Shown in pieces: positions 31,142 through 41,426 of a stretch of 44,883 bases of DNA. The position numbers were made by a program, and so were the translations under genes. Location of the stretch: assembly GCA_004379115.1 (NCBI GenBank), contig NBNH01000039.1, positions 1 through 44,883 on the forward strand, given 5' to 3'. The notes under the pieces are model-generated. The model was not told where the DNA came from. It was given only the letters and a program-made list of their open reading frames with translations, and ran no database searches. This DNA is from Actinomycetales bacterium mxb001. Its GTDB lineage: Bacteria > Actinomycetota > Actinomycetes > S36-B12. Numbering within the stretch: position 1 is the first letter of the stretch; every line of letters begins with the position of its first letter.

Positions 31142-31558
31142 TCAGGTACGTCGAGCCAGCACCAGCAGGACGGCGTACACGAGAATGAAGGCGAGCCCCA
31201 CGATGAGCAGGGCCCAGCGCACCAGGGTCCACTCGCCGGGTAGCGTCACGGTGAGGATGGTCATCAGGCCCCCGGCCACGATCATGACGGCGGCCGCCCC
31301 CAGCACCGGGTGATTGCCCGCTCGGCGGACGAGCCACATCTGCCCGCCCAGGCCGAGGAGCGCGGCTCCCAGCATGCGCAGGCACCAGGCGACGACGTCA
31401 TTGGAGTCGAAGCCGATCCAAGAGGCGAAGGTGTCGGGAATGAGCAGCAGCAGAACACCGGTGATGACGAAGAAGGCCGCACCCACGCCCAGCACCATGC
31501 GGATGATGCGGGCCGATGCCGCGACCCCGCCGATATCGCGGAGTTCAGCTTCCGTCAT
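31142..31558 (-). CDS. four-helix membrane protein, unknown
   Basis: The 138-residue protein has four hydrophobic helices (about 20-42, 56-80, 84-104 and 112-134) and short loops. It resembles small DoxX/DUF4345-like membrane proteins in layout, but I cannot assign a family. TACTGT 6 bases upstream of the ATG suggests its own leaderless promoter. The 40-base gap to the next gene downstream holds that gene's promoter. Confidence 0.78.
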   Translation of the reverse strand: MTEAELRDIGGVAASARIIRMVLGVGAAFFVITGVLLLLIPDTFASWIGFDSNDVVAWCLRMLGAALLGLGGQMWLVRRAGNHPVLGAAAVMIVAGGLMTILTVTLPGEWTLVRWALLIVGLAFILVYAVLLVLARRT

Positions 31559-31564
31559 AAGCCG

Positions 31565-31570
31565 ACAGTA
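31565..31570 (-). promoter_or_regulatory. -10 box, leaderless start of the 31558 gene
   Basis: TACTGT on the minus strand lies 6 bases before ATG 31558, with no ribosome site. Confidence 0.5.
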
Positions 31571-31594
31571 GGGCTCAGCAAGGCCCAGCGGGCG

Positions 31595-32140
31595 TTACGC
31601 CACGGTCGAGTCCCCGGCGAGGAGCAGCTGCGGCAGGATCGTCAGCGTGTAGCCACCATCGCCAGGTGTGAGAACCCAGTAGAGATCGAAACGATCCTCG
31701 GGCCACGCGTCGGGTACGTCGACCCCGCTGGCGAGCGGGAACGCGCGGGCGAGAGTGGGAATGTGCCCGTGGTCCCAGACGATGAGAGTTGCCTGATCGG
31801 ACCCGATGACCTCCTGGGCGAGCTTGGCCTCGTCTCCGCGACCCATGTGGTCGAGCATGGCGAGGTCTAGCCGCTGGGCGATCCCGTGCGCCGTGAGACG
31901 CGGACGGTCGCTGTCGTGGTGGGGATCCGTGGCCGTGGCATAGACGCGCTCAGGCTTGGTGATGGAGTCGTCGCCCGATCCCGCGAAAGCCATGCGCGCG
32001 GCGAGCGCCCCGGCGCGCGACCACCCGCGCGGCGTGAGCCCGTGCCCCGAGGGATGTCCCTTGTGGTCGACCCCGTCTGCGACGCCGTGCTCGGGCTTCT
32101 CGGCATGTCTCACGATGATCACGACCGGCTGCTCTGTCAT
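31595..32140 (-). CDS. histidine phosphatase superfamily protein
   Basis: The 181-residue protein begins MTEQPVVIIVRHAEKPEHG, where RHAEKP is the phosphohistidine-forming motif of a phosphoglycerate-mutase-like subfamily. A second His is in IVWDHGHIPTLA, and LTPRGWSRAGALA is also typical. ATG 32140 has GGAGGG 6 bases upstream and overlaps the TetR stop (ATGA); the longer track form lies inside tetR. The substrate is unknown. It is cotranscribed with the TetR gene. Confidence 0.88.
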   Translation of the reverse strand: MTEQPVVIIVRHAEKPEHGVADGVDHKGHPSGHGLTPRGWSRAGALAARMAFAGSGDDSITKPERVYATATDPHHDSDRPRLTAHGIAQRLDLAMLDHMGRGDEAKLAQEVIGSDQATLIVWDHGHIPTLARAFPLASGVDVPDAWPEDRFDLYWVLTPGDGGYTLTILPQLLLAGDSTVA

Positions 32141-32700
32141 GTGCGTCCCTCCGCGAGTGCGAGTTCGGCGAGGAACGAGGCGGTGAGGTGATCGACCAGT
32201 GCCTCGCGCGAAACTGACCGAGGATCCCACGCCAACACGGTTTCCTCCATGCCGACCAGCCAACCGCGAACGATGAGTCGGGTCAGTGGCGACGTGTCGG
32301 GGCAGTCCGCGGCGTCGAGCCACCGCGGCACGAGCGCGTCTCGGGTGTCGGCGATGAGCTCGACGATGCGCTGATCGCCGCCGCCCGCGCCGCGGACAAG
32401 CGCGGTGTAGCTCAGCCGATTGCGTTCGACGAGCCGCACGAAGCCGTCGACGAGCGAGCGAATGCGGTCAGGTGCACCCGCCCCCTCCGGAAGCCGCGGC
32501 GGATGCAGGAGGCGTTTGCCCATGGTGGACACCACCGCGAAGTAGAAGTCCGCCTTCGTCGGGAAGTAGTGGAACAGGAGGGTCCGGCTGATACCGGCCG
32601 CACTGGCCACGTCGTCGAGAGGCAACTCGTGGATGGGCCGGGACTGCAGGAGCTCCCAGCCCACCTCGATCAGCTGCGCCCGGCGGGCATCGGCCGACAT
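32137..32700 (-). CDS. TetR-family transcriptional regulator
   Basis: The 187-residue protein has an N-terminal helix-turn-helix, LDDVASAAGISRTLLFHYFPTKADFYFAVV, and a C-terminal ligand domain (TRLIVRGWLVGMEETVLAW). The start is uncertain: ATG 32700 (MSADARRAQLIEVGW), or the GTGs at 32730/32727, which would place the 32704-32731 palindrome inside the coding region. The palindrome makes the ATG attractive, with the repeat as an operator. It follows the beta-oxidation genes on the same strand, so a fatty-acyl-responsive repressor is a reasonable inference. Confidence 0.88.
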   Translation of the reverse strand: MSADARRAQLIEVGWELLQSRPIHELPLDDVASAAGISRTLLFHYFPTKADFYFAVVSTMGKRLLHPPRLPEGAGAPDRIRSLVDGFVRLVERNRLSYTALVRGAGGGDQRIVELIADTRDALVPRWLDAADCPDTSPLTRLIVRGWLVGMEETVLAWDPRSVSREALVDHLTASFLAELALAEGRT

Positions 32701-32703
32701 GCG

Positions 32704-32731
32704 CGTGGTGAGCCCGGGTGGGCTCACCACG
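32704..32731. promoter_or_regulatory. perfect palindrome between fadB and tetR, probable TetR operator or terminator hairpin
   Basis: The arms CGTGGTGAGCCC and GGGCTCACCACG are perfect 12-bp complements around a 4-base spacer. On the minus strand the element starts directly after the fadB stop and ends 3 bases before the tetR ATG. As DNA it is the right size for a TetR dimer pair. As RNA it is a strong stem with no U-tract. Confidence 0.65.
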
Positions 32732-34894
32732 TCAGGAGTAACGGCCACCCGACTCCGCCAGCGCGACGAGCGACGCGGGCGGCGTGAAGCGGTCGCCGTA
32801 CTTCGCCGCGAGTTCGCGGGCCCGTGCGACGAAGCCAGCCGGTCCGCCCGGGTAACCGTTGATGTACTGCAGCACACCGCCGGTCCACGGCGGGAAGCCG
32901 ATGCCGAAGATGGATCCGATGTTGGCCTCGGGTACCGAGCGCAGCACGCCTTCGTCGTAGCACTTGACCGACTCGAGCGCCTCAGCGAAGAGCATGCGCT
33001 CCTGCATGTCGTCGAACGGCATGCTGAGGTTGTCACCGCCGAAGTTGTCGACGAGGCCGTCCCATAGGCCCAGGCGCTTGCCCTCGCCGTATTCATAGAA
33101 GCCCGCTCCCGCGGCGCGACCGCCACGTTCGAACTCCACGACCATGCGATCGATCACGGGGTACGACGGGTGATCGGGGAATGCCTGGCCCGCCGCCTCC
33201 ATGGCGATGCGGCCCTCCTCGCGGATACGACGTCCCAGGGTCAGGCTCACCTCGTCGAAGAGGGCAAGCGGACCCGTGGGGTAGCCGGACTGGAGGGCGG
33301 CCTGCTCGATGCTCGGTGCGGGCACGCCCTCACCGAGCATCGCGACGGCCTCTCCCATGAAGGTGCCGATGACGCGGCTGGTGAAGAACCCGCGGCTGTC
33401 GTTGACGACGATGGGGGTCTTCTTGATGATCGCGGCGATGTCGAGTGCCTTGGCGATGGCCGCGTCGGATGTCTTCTCTCCGACGACGATCTCGAGCAGC
33501 GGCATCTTGTCGACCGGCGAGAAGAAGTGCATGCCGATGAAGTCCTGAGGACGCTTGACGGCCTCGGCGAGACCGGTGATCGGCAGAGTCGAGGTGTTGG
33601 AGGCCAGGAGTGCATCGTCGGCGAGGACCGGTTCGATGCGTCCGAAGGTCTCGTTCTTGAGCGCCTGGTTTTCGAAGACCGCCTCGATGACGAAGTCGGC
33701 GCCCTTGGCGAGGTCGACAGAGTCGCTCGGGGTGATCCGGGCGAGCACCTCGTCGCGCGCGGCCTCGGTCATTCGGCCGCGTGAGACAGCCTTGTCGAGC
33801 AGGCCCTGCGAGTAGGCCTTGCCCTTCTCTGCCGCCTCGAGCGTGGTGTCGACCAGAACGACCTCGATGCCATTGCGCGCGCAGACGTAGGCGATGCCCG
33901 CGCCCATCATTCCGGCGCCCATGATGAGGCCCTTCGTGGGCTTGTAGGGCGCGTAGCCCTCGGGGCGCGCGCCGCCCTTGGTGATGTGCTGCAGGTCGAA
34001 GAAGAACGCCTGCGTCATGTTCTTGGCGACCTGGCCGATGGCCAAACTCACGAAGTAGCGGGTCTCGATCTTCTGGGCGTTGTCGAAATCGACCTGGGCG
34101 CCTTCGACGGCCGCGGCCATGATCGCCAACGGCGCTGGCATGGGCGCACCCTTGATCTGCTTGCGCAGGTTGGCGGGGAAGGCCGGCAGCATCATGGCGA
34201 GCTTGGGGTTGGACGGTGCACCACCGGGGATCTTGTAGCCCGGGGCGTCCCACGGCTGTACGGCATCGGGATGCTCGAGCACCCACTTCTTCGCCGCCGC
34301 GAGCATCTCCTCGGGCGTGGACGCGACCTCATCGACGAGCCCGACCTCCTTGGCCGCCGCCGGCTTGCGACGCTGGCCCTGGAGGAGAACCTCCATGAGT
34401 GCCTTCTGCAGTCCGAACATGCGCGTGGTGCGCACGACGCCACCCGCGCCGGGCAGCAGGCCCAGCGTGACCTCGGGCAGGCCGATCTCACTGCCCTTGG
34501 CATCGAGTGCGACGCGATAGTGGCAGGACAGCGCGATCTCGAGACCGCCGCCGAGCGCAGCGCCGTTGATGGCCGCAGCCACGGGCTTGCCGAGCGTCTC
34601 GAGACGGCGGAAGTAGCCCTTGAGTCGAGCGCTCTCCTCCTCCAGGCGCGGCACGTCGGCCTCGGTCGCCTGGATGATGAGGTTGAGGTCGGCACCGGCG
34701 AAGAAGGTCTTCTTGGCGCTGGTGACGATCACTCCGGCGATGTCGTCCTTCTCCGCCTCGAGGCGATCGAGCGTCGCCGCGAGCGAGTTGACGAACGTGT
34801 CGTTGAGGGTGTTGGCGTTGGCGCCCGGGTCGTCCATGGTGAGGGTGACGACGTTGTCGGCGTCCTTCTCCCAGCGGAACATGTTGTCGCTCAC
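32732..34894 (-). CDS. fadB: fused enoyl-CoA hydratase / 3-hydroxyacyl-CoA dehydrogenase (beta-oxidation alpha subunit)
   Basis: This catalyses two steps of fatty-acid beta-oxidation. The N-terminal crotonase domain has FAGADLNLI, NGAALGGGLEIALSCHYR with E119, and GLPEVTLGLLPGAGG with E141, the two expected acid/base residues. The NAD-binding dehydrogenase starts near residue 330 with GLIMGAGMMGAGIAYVCARNG and continues MHFFSPVDKMPLLEIV and the C-terminal domain SRGFFTSRV. The 720-residue length fits FadB/FadJ. GTG 34894 with GGAG 7 bases upstream is preferred to the much longer track start inside the thiolase gene. It is 11 bases downstream of the thiolase gene. Confidence 0.95.
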   Translation of the reverse strand: MSDNMFRWEKDADNVVTLTMDDPGANANTLNDTFVNSLAATLDRLEAEKDDIAGVIVTSAKKTFFAGADLNLIIQATEADVPRLEEESARLKGYFRRLETLGKPVAAAINGAALGGGLEIALSCHYRVALDAKGSEIGLPEVTLGLLPGAGGVVRTTRMFGLQKALMEVLLQGQRRKPAAAKEVGLVDEVASTPEEMLAAAKKWVLEHPDAVQPWDAPGYKIPGGAPSNPKLAMMLPAFPANLRKQIKGAPMPAPLAIMAAAVEGAQVDFDNAQKIETRYFVSLAIGQVAKNMTQAFFFDLQHITKGGARPEGYAPYKPTKGLIMGAGMMGAGIAYVCARNGIEVVLVDTTLEAAEKGKAYSQGLLDKAVSRGRMTEAARDEVLARITPSDSVDLAKGADFVIEAVFENQALKNETFGRIEPVLADDALLASNTSTLPITGLAEAVKRPQDFIGMHFFSPVDKMPLLEIVVGEKTSDAAIAKALDIAAIIKKTPIVVNDSRGFFTSRVIGTFMGEAVAMLGEGVPAPSIEQAALQSGYPTGPLALFDEVSLTLGRRIREEGRIAMEAAGQAFPDHPSYPVIDRMVVEFERGGRAAGAGFYEYGEGKRLGLWDGLVDNFGGDNLSMPFDDMQERMLFAEALESVKCYDEGVLRSVPEANIGSIFGIGFPPWTGGVLQYINGYPGGPAGFVARARELAAKYGDRFTPPASLVALAESGGRYS

Positions 34895-34905
34895 GTCGCT
34901 ACTCC

Positions 34906-36117
<1,212 letters not shown>

Positions 36118-36133
36118 GGCGTCCTCCTGCTAA

Positions 36134-36148
36134 TTGAGCATCTGTCAA
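36134..36148. promoter_or_regulatory. possible operator just downstream of the beta-oxidation -10 box
   Basis: TTGAGCATCTGTCAA has TTGA/TCAA ends with a partly symmetric middle. It overlaps the expected transcription start of the fadA-fadB operon. It does not resemble the 32704-32731 palindrome. Confidence 0.3.
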
Positions 36149-36151
36149 CAA

Positions 36152-36180
36152 ACGCTACCCGCTGGTAACCCCCGAGGCAA
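36152..36180 (-). promoter_or_regulatory. promoter of the fadA-fadB operon
   Basis: On the minus strand TTGCCT (36180-36175) and TAGCGT (36157-36152) are separated by exactly 17 bases. They lie about 35 bases before the fadA start, leaving a short leader with AGGAGG. The divergent NadR-like gene begins at 36199. Confidence 0.6.
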
Positions 36181-36198
36181 GGGGGCAAGGATGGACGG

Positions 36199-36723
36199 AT
36201 GCGGGTGCGCCGGGTGGGGCTGCTGGGCGGGGAATCGACGGGAAAGTCGACCCTGGCCCTGGCCCTCGCCGATGCCCTGCCCGCCTTCGTGGCCGAGGAG
36301 TACCTGCGCGACTTCGTCGCGTCGTTTGGGCGCACCCCCCTGCTCGTCGACCAGGAGGGGATCTTCCTCACCCAGCAGATGACGGTGTCGACCGTGGAGC
36401 GAGCGGCGACCTACGCCGAGACTCCGTGGATCGTTGCCGATCCGCTACCGCTCATGACCGCCGTCTACAGCGTTGTGTACTTCGACGACACGTCCCTTCT
36501 CGAGCAGGGGATCGAGGATGCGAGCTCGTACGACGTCCTGCTGTGGTGCGCACCCGATATCCCCTGGCAGGCTGACGACACCATGCGAGATGGTCCCGAC
36601 GTGCGCACTCGAACCGATCAGGTGATCGCCGATCTCATCGCTCCCCGCTTGCCACTCCATCGCCTTGTCGGTGACGCCGAGCAGCGACTGGGCGAGGCGC
36701 TGCGAACGGCGGCAGAGGCGTGA
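36199..36723 (+). CDS. NadR-type P-loop kinase-like protein (AAA_28)
   Basis: The 174-residue protein matches the C-terminal ribosylnicotinamide-kinase-like part of NadR. It has Walker A GGESTGKSTLALAL, VAEEYLRDF, IVADPLPLMTAVYSVVYF, YDVLLWCAPDIPWQADDTMRDGPD and a closing LVGDAEQRLGEAL. It lacks the nucleotidyltransferase and DNA-binding parts of full NadR. AAGGA lies 7 bases before the ATG. Its stop overlaps the FUSC gene start (GTGA). Nicotinamide-riboside phosphorylation is a family-based guess; the substrate is not established. Confidence 0.83.
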   Translation: MRVRRVGLLGGESTGKSTLALALADALPAFVAEEYLRDFVASFGRTPLLVDQEGIFLTQQMTVSTVERAATYAETPWIVADPLPLMTAVYSVVYFDDTSLLEQGIEDASSYDVLLWCAPDIPWQADDTMRDGPDVRTRTDQVIADLIAPRLPLHRLVGDAEQRLGEALRTAAEA

Positions 36724-37736
36724 GCACCCCCACCGCGCGACCGAAGGCCACCACGGCCCAAAAGGCGCTGCTCCTGGGCATGATCTTCATCGCCCTCATG
36801 ATCCCGCCGGCGTTCTTGACCATGGTCGGCCAGGCCGGGGTGTCCTTCACGTGGGTCTACGGCGGCATCGTCGCCCTCATCGCGTCCTTCTATAGCGCGC
36901 GGCTGAGCATCGAACTGTCGGCGATCGTGGGTGTCGCCGGCGTCATTGCCATCCTGACGGAGCCGTGGCCGCTCGCCGGCGCCGTCGTCGTCACCCTGCT
37001 GACGGCAGGAGCAGCACTCGCCTCGCGCCGGGGCCTGCATAACGCCGCGCTCCTCGTACCCATCGTCATCTCCCTCGTCATCACCGCGCCGCCGACGATC
37101 ACCGGCGTCGATTCATCACTCGTCATTGCCATCGTGACCGGAGTCTCACTGTGCGCGAGCGGACTGTGGGTCACTCTCGCGGTGCGTCTCGTGCTGGGCA
37201 GCGGGGCCCCGCGACTTCCGAGAAGCGAGCACTCGCTCACGGCCTCGATCACCTACGCGGCGGTGATGGCCGTCGTCGTCGGCACCGCGGCCTACATCGT
37301 GCTGGCGCTCTATCCGATCGATAGAGGAGGCTGGCTGATCCTCGCGCTCATCGTGACCCTGCAGCCATCGTCGGCAGACACCATCGCCAAGGCCCTGCAG
37401 CGACTGGGCGGCACGGTCATCGGTCTGGCCGTCACGCTGGTGGTGGCCCTCGTCGATCTGCCCCCGTGGACCAACCTGCTGATCACGTCCGTTCTTCTCT
37501 ACCTAGCCCTTGCGTCCCGCTTCGTCCTGCCGCAGCCCTACTGGGTCTACGTCACGCTCCTCACGCCCGCGGTCCTGCTCATGAACACGCAAGCGGCCGA
37601 TGCCTTCGACCTCGCCAGCAAGCGTCTGGAACTCACGGCCGTCGCCGCCCTGGTCGCCATCGTCGTGGCGCTCATCGGCAAGGCCGTCGTCCTCTACCTG
37701 CACCGCGGACACCCCACGGCTCAGATCGCTGACTGA
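36720..37736 (+). CDS. FUSC-family membrane protein
   Basis: The 338-residue protein has about ten hydrophobic helices in two clusters (15-150 and 185-325). The second cluster has the FUSC hallmarks [38 protein letters not shown] proteins are aromatic-acid or fusaric-acid efflux-like permeases, but this one stands alone without a periplasmic adaptor, as in Gram-positives. Its GTG start overlaps the stop of the NadR-like gene, so the two are translationally coupled. Its 3' end overlaps the convergent hutI by 16 bases. The substrate is unknown. Confidence 0.85.
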   Translation: MSTPTARPKATTAQKALLLGMIFIALMIPPAFLTMVGQAGVSFTWVYGGIVALIASFYSARLSIELSAIVGVAGVIAILTEPWPLAGAVVVTLLTAGAALASRRGLHNAALLVPIVISLVITAPPTITGVDSSLVIAIVTGVSLCASGLWVTLAVRLVLGSGAPRLPRSEHSLTASITYAAVMAVVVGTAAYIVLALYPIDRGGWLILALIVTLQPSSADTIAKALQRLGGTVIGLAVTLVVALVDLPPWTNLLITSVLLYLALASRFVLPQPYWVYVTLLTPAVLLMNTQAADAFDLASKRLELTAVAALVAIVVALIGKAVVLYLHRGHPTAQIAD

Positions 37737-38890
37737 CCAGACCTCCACACCGAGCGCACGAGGGGTACGCCGGGCCGATACGCCAGGTGCACGTGCGAGG
37801 GGGCATCGAGCGCGATGAGGTCCGCGCGCCGGCCCGGTGCGAGCACGCCGATGTCGTCGCGCCGAAGCGATGCGGCGCCACCGGCGGTCGCGGCCCACAC
37901 CGCCTGCGACGGCGTCAGCCCCATGTCACGGACTGCGAGCGCGATCATCAGTGGTATCGACGTCGTGTACGACGATCCTGGGTTGCAGTCGCTGGCGATC
38001 GCCACGGTGACACCTGCATCCCACAGGCGTCGGGCCGGCGCGTAGACCGATCGCGTGGAGAACTCCGCGCCGGGCACAAGCGTGGCCACCGTCGCAGAGC
38101 CCGCCAGTGCTTCGATGTCGTCGTCGCCGAGGTGCGTGCAGTGATCCACGGAAGCTGCACCCAGCTCGACAGCGAGGCGCACGCCCTCTCCCTGCGTCAG
38201 TTGATTGGCGTGCACGCGCAGCCCGAGGCCCTTGGCCTTCGCCGCCTCGAGGATTCGACGCGCCTGATCGATGTCGAAGGCTCCGCGCTCGATGAACACA
38301 TCGGCCCAGGTCGCATGCGGCGCGCAGGCATCCAACATCGGCCCGCACACGAGATCGACGTAGTCGTCCGGATGATCGGCGTACTCGGCGGGCACGACAT
38401 GCGCACCAAGGAACGTCGTCTCATCGGTCACCGTCTTCGCGGCGATGAGCGAGCGCCTCTCGTCATGGACCGTGAGGCCGTAGCCGGACTTCGCCTCGAG
38501 AGTGGTCGTGCCCTGTCGCAGGGCCTCGGCTGCCAGACGAGCAGCATTCGCGGCGAGTTCGGCGTCGCTGGCCGCGCGCGTAGCCGCGACCGTCGTGCGA
38601 ATTCCCCCGGCGGAGTAGTTCGTCCCTGACATGCGCGCGTCGAACTCCGCGGCACGGTCACCAGCGAAGACTGGGTGCGTGTGCGCGTCGACGAATCCCG
38701 GGAGCACCGCGCTCCCGCCCATGTCGTGGGAAACATCGACATCGGGAAACTCGGCGGCGGGTCCGACCCAGGCGATGCGGCCATCGACGGCCACCACGGC
38801 AGCGTTGCGGATGACACCCAACTGGCCGTCGCCAACTGAGGGATCGGCCGTGCAGAGTTCGCCGATATTGGTCCAGCCGACGACGCTCAT
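37721..38890 (-). CDS. hutI: HutI, imidazolonepropionase
   Basis: HutI is an amidohydrolase that opens imidazolone-5-propionate to N-formimidoyl-L-glutamate in histidine degradation. The 389-residue protein has metal ligands in [12 protein letters not shown], then [21 protein letters not shown] and the Asp of ASDCNPGS. Its start overlaps the hutF stop (ATGA). It is the last gene of the hut operon and overlaps FUSC tail to tail. Confidence 0.96.
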   Translation of the reverse strand: MSVVGWTNIGELCTADPSVGDGQLGVIRNAAVVAVDGRIAWVGPAAEFPDVDVSHDMGGSAVLPGFVDAHTHPVFAGDRAAEFDARMSGTNYSAGGIRTTVAATRAASDAELAANAARLAAEALRQGTTTLEAKSGYGLTVHDERRSLIAAKTVTDETTFLGAHVVPAEYADHPDDYVDLVCGPMLDACAPHATWADVFIERGAFDIDQARRILEAAKAKGLGLRVHANQLTQGEGVRLAVELGAASVDHCTHLGDDDIEALAGSATVATLVPGAEFSTRSVYAPARRLWDAGVTVAIASDCNPGSSYTTSIPLMIALAVRDMGLTPSQAVWAATAGGAASLRRDDIGVLAPGRRADLIALDAPSHVHLAYRPGVPLVRSVWRSGQSAI

Positions 38891-40206
38891 TGCGCCATCA
38901 CCCGGCGGATCTGGCGATCGAGTTCGGCCGCCGCGTCGATGGATCGATGGGCACCTGCCTGCACCTGCTCAACACCGTCGACCACGACGGTGCGTACGTC
39001 ACTCGACGTGGCCGCATAGACAACGGCATCGACCATCTCGGTGTCGTCATGTCCGGCTAGTCGCACTGACGACGTATCAACCTCGATGAAGTCCGCCGGA
39101 GAGCCGACTGTGAGGCCGAGAGACGACAAGCCCAGCGCAGCGCTGCCCCCGACGGTCATGGCCGCCAGCAACTCCGCGCCCGTAAAAGTGCCCCGTCGAC
39201 GGCTGCCGAGTCGCTCGTCCATCTCAATCGCCCGCGCTTCCTCGAACGGGTCGATGATCGCGTGACTGTCGCTGCCCAGGCAGAGGGATGCACCCGCATC
39301 GCGCAGTGCCGGAATCGGTCCGATGCCGTCGGCCAGATCGCGCTCGGTCGTCGGGCATACGCACACGTGACTGTCGCCCAGTGCCCGGACGTCGCCATCG
39401 GCTAGATGGGTGGCGTGTACGGCGGTGAATCCGTTACCGAGCGCGCCGGCGTCGCGCAGGACCTCGACTGGTGAGCGCCCGTAGGCCACGCGACACTCAT
39501 CGTTCTCGCGTGGCTGCTCGGACACGTGGGCGTGGAGGGGCACTCCACGTTCACGGGCCACCTGCGCCGCGACCGCGATGGCATCGGGTGGCACGGCGCG
39601 CACCGAGTGGATCGCGAGGCCATGCGTCACCAGTCGAGAGCCGCGCAGCAGCGTTGTGCGCTCGATCCAGCGCTCGACCGATCCATCGCTGAAGCGCGCC
39701 TGGGTCTCATCAGGCGCCTTGCCCGGAGCCGACTCCAGATAAAGCGTGTCGAGAAGCACCAGTCGGATGCCGACGTCCTCGGCGGCCCACGACAGGGCGG
39801 CCGACATCGCATTGGGATCGGCGTACGCCGAGCCCCCGGGTGCGTAGTGCAGGTAGTGGAACTCCCCTACGGCGGTGTAACCGGCGAGGAGCATCTCAGC
39901 GAAGACGGCCCGCGCCAGCGCGTAGTAGCCCTCGGGGTCGAGTCGCCCAGCGGCCGCGTACATCTGATCGCGCCATGCCCAGAACGAGTCATGACCGCGG
40001 TGGGTTCGGCCGCGCAGCACCCGGTGGAACGCGTGCGAATGGGCGTTCACCGCCCCCGGGAGCACGAGTCCGGTGAGCATGCGCGCGTCGGCCGGAGCAT
40101 CGGCATCGCACTCGACTCGCGTCAGCACCCCGTCAGTGGATTCCAGTAGAACGCGGTGGCACACCTCACCGTCGATGACGGCGTGAGCAGCCCACCACGT
40201 CGTCAT
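38887..40206 (-). CDS. hutF: HutF, formimidoylglutamate deiminase
   Basis: HutF removes ammonia from N-formimidoylglutamate to give N-formylglutamate, so the organism uses the five-step pathway. The 439-residue amidohydrolase has [49 protein letters not shown] and [16 protein letters not shown], all typical of HutF. It is coupled to the M20 hydrolase upstream (ATGA) and to hutI downstream (ATGA). Confidence 0.94.
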   Translation of the reverse strand: MTTWWAAHAVIDGEVCHRVLLESTDGVLTRVECDADAPADARMLTGLVLPGAVNAHSHAFHRVLRGRTHRGHDSFWAWRDQMYAAAGRLDPEGYYALARAVFAEMLLAGYTAVGEFHYLHYAPGGSAYADPNAMSAALSWAAEDVGIRLVLLDTLYLESAPGKAPDETQARFSDGSVERWIERTTLLRGSRLVTHGLAIHSVRAVPPDAIAVAAQVARERGVPLHAHVSEQPRENDECRVAYGRSPVEVLRDAGALGNGFTAVHATHLADGDVRALGDSHVCVCPTTERDLADGIGPIPALRDAGASLCLGSDSHAIIDPFEEARAIEMDERLGSRRRGTFTGAELLAAMTVGGSAALGLSSLGLTVGSPADFIEVDTSSVRLAGHDDTEMVDAVVYAATSSDVRTVVVDGVEQVQAGAHRSIDAAAELDRQIRRVMAQ

Positions 40207-41426
40207 CGCGGCAGCGTATCGGCGGTCAGCAGGTCGGCGAGGACATCAGCGAGAGCTTGGCCGCCCGTCTCACAGTCAGCATCCTCCGCGCGCTCCTCCG
40301 GCGAGTGCGAGATGCCGGTCGGATTGCGCACGAAGAGCATGGCCGAGGGCACGCCCGCCTCGGCGAGGACGCCGGCGTCGTGGCCAGCGCCGGTGGCGAG
40401 CAGCGGCGTGCCGGGCATGAGGCCGGCCACATGCTCGGAGAGCGTGACATCGAAGTACTGCGCGGGAGTGCGCGACTCCTCCGTCACCGTGACGGTGATA
40501 CCCGGCGTCGCGATGTCACGGGCGATGGCCTCGAGCAGGGCGTCGAGCGTCTCCTCATCCTCGGCCCGCGCATCAAGCCACCCGGTGACGTGCGCCGGCA
40601 CGGCATTGACCGCATTGGGCGTGCAGGACACCTTGCCGATCGTGGCGCGCGCAGCCCGTGTCGGAATGTCGCGCGCCGACGCCTCTGCTTGCGCGGCCAG
40701 CACGAGACGGGCGAAGACGACCATCGGATCGCGGCGGTCGGCCATGCGCGTCGTACCCGCGTGATTGGGCTGGCCGCCGATATCGATGCGCCAGCGACCG
40801 TGCGGCAGGATCGCCGTGCCCACGGCCACGGCATGACCCAGATCGATGAGGCCACGCCCCTGCTCCACGTGCAGTTCGACGAATGCACTGATGCGCTTGA
40901 GTCTTTCGCTCTCGGCACCGAGTGCGTGCGGATCACGCCCGGCGCGGGTCAACGCCTCGGCGAAGGTGACACCGTCAACATCGCGAAGAGCCAGCGCACG
41001 CTCGGGGGTCAGCACGCCTGTCGCCAGGCGCGACCCAATGCACGCAACGCCGAAGCGGCCGCCTTCCTCATCGGTGAAACAGGCCACCGCGAGCGGACGA
41101 CGCGGCTGCACGCCACGACGCTGCAACTCCCCCACAGCATCGAGGGCGCTGGCGACACCGAGCGGACCGTCGTAGTTGCCACCGTCAGGCACGGAGTCGA
41201 GATGAGAACCCGTGACGACAGCGTCTCCCGATGATGGGTCTCCCCACCACGCCCAGATGTTGCCGTTGCGATCGGTCTCCACGTCCAGGCCGAGAGACGA
41301 CGCCTCGCTCGCGAACCACTCGCGAAGGGTGAGATCGGCATCGGTCCATGCCAGACGCCGGTAGCCACCGGAGGACGGATCGCGACCGACGGTCGCGATC
41401 GTGTCGAGTCGGGAGACGACGCTCAC
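40203..41426 (-). CDS. M20-family amidohydrolase (allantoate amidohydrolase-like), candidate HutG replacement
   Basis: The 407-residue zinc enzyme has the family ligands [29 protein letters not shown] and HVEQGRGLI, the dimerisation-domain [11 protein letters not shown], and GAGHDAG. It is annotated by family as an allantoate or N-carbamoyl-amino-acid amidohydrolase. It sits translationally coupled between hutU and hutF, while no HutG (N-formylglutamate deformylase) is present. An N-formylglutamate hydrolase role is therefore likely, but it is inferred from context only. Similar placement is known in Streptomyces hut clusters. Confidence 0.92.
   Translation of the reverse strand: MSVVSRLDTIATVGRDPSSGGYRRLAWTDADLTLREWFASEASSLGLDVETDRNGNIWAWWGDPSSGDAVVTGSHLDSVPDGGNYDGPLGVASALDAVGELQRRGVQPRRPLAVACFTDEEGGRFGVACIGSRLATGVLTPERALALRDVDGVTFAEALTRAGRDPHALGAESERLKRISAFVELHVEQGRGLIDLGHAVAVGTAILPHGRWRIDIGGQPNHAGTTRMADRRDPMVVFARLVLAAQAEASARDIPTRAARATIGKVSCTPNAVNAVPAHVTGWLDARAEDEETLDALLEAIARDIATPGITVTVTEESRTPAQYFDVTLSEHVAGLMPGTPLLATGAGHDAGVLAEAGVPSAMLFVRNPTGISHSPEERAEDADCETGGQALADVLADLLTADTLPR

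Noticed and set aside
32701-33126. Long N-terminal extension of the TetR ORF
   Set aside because: It covers the 3' part of fadB in another frame. The TetR domain begins at MSADARRAQL.
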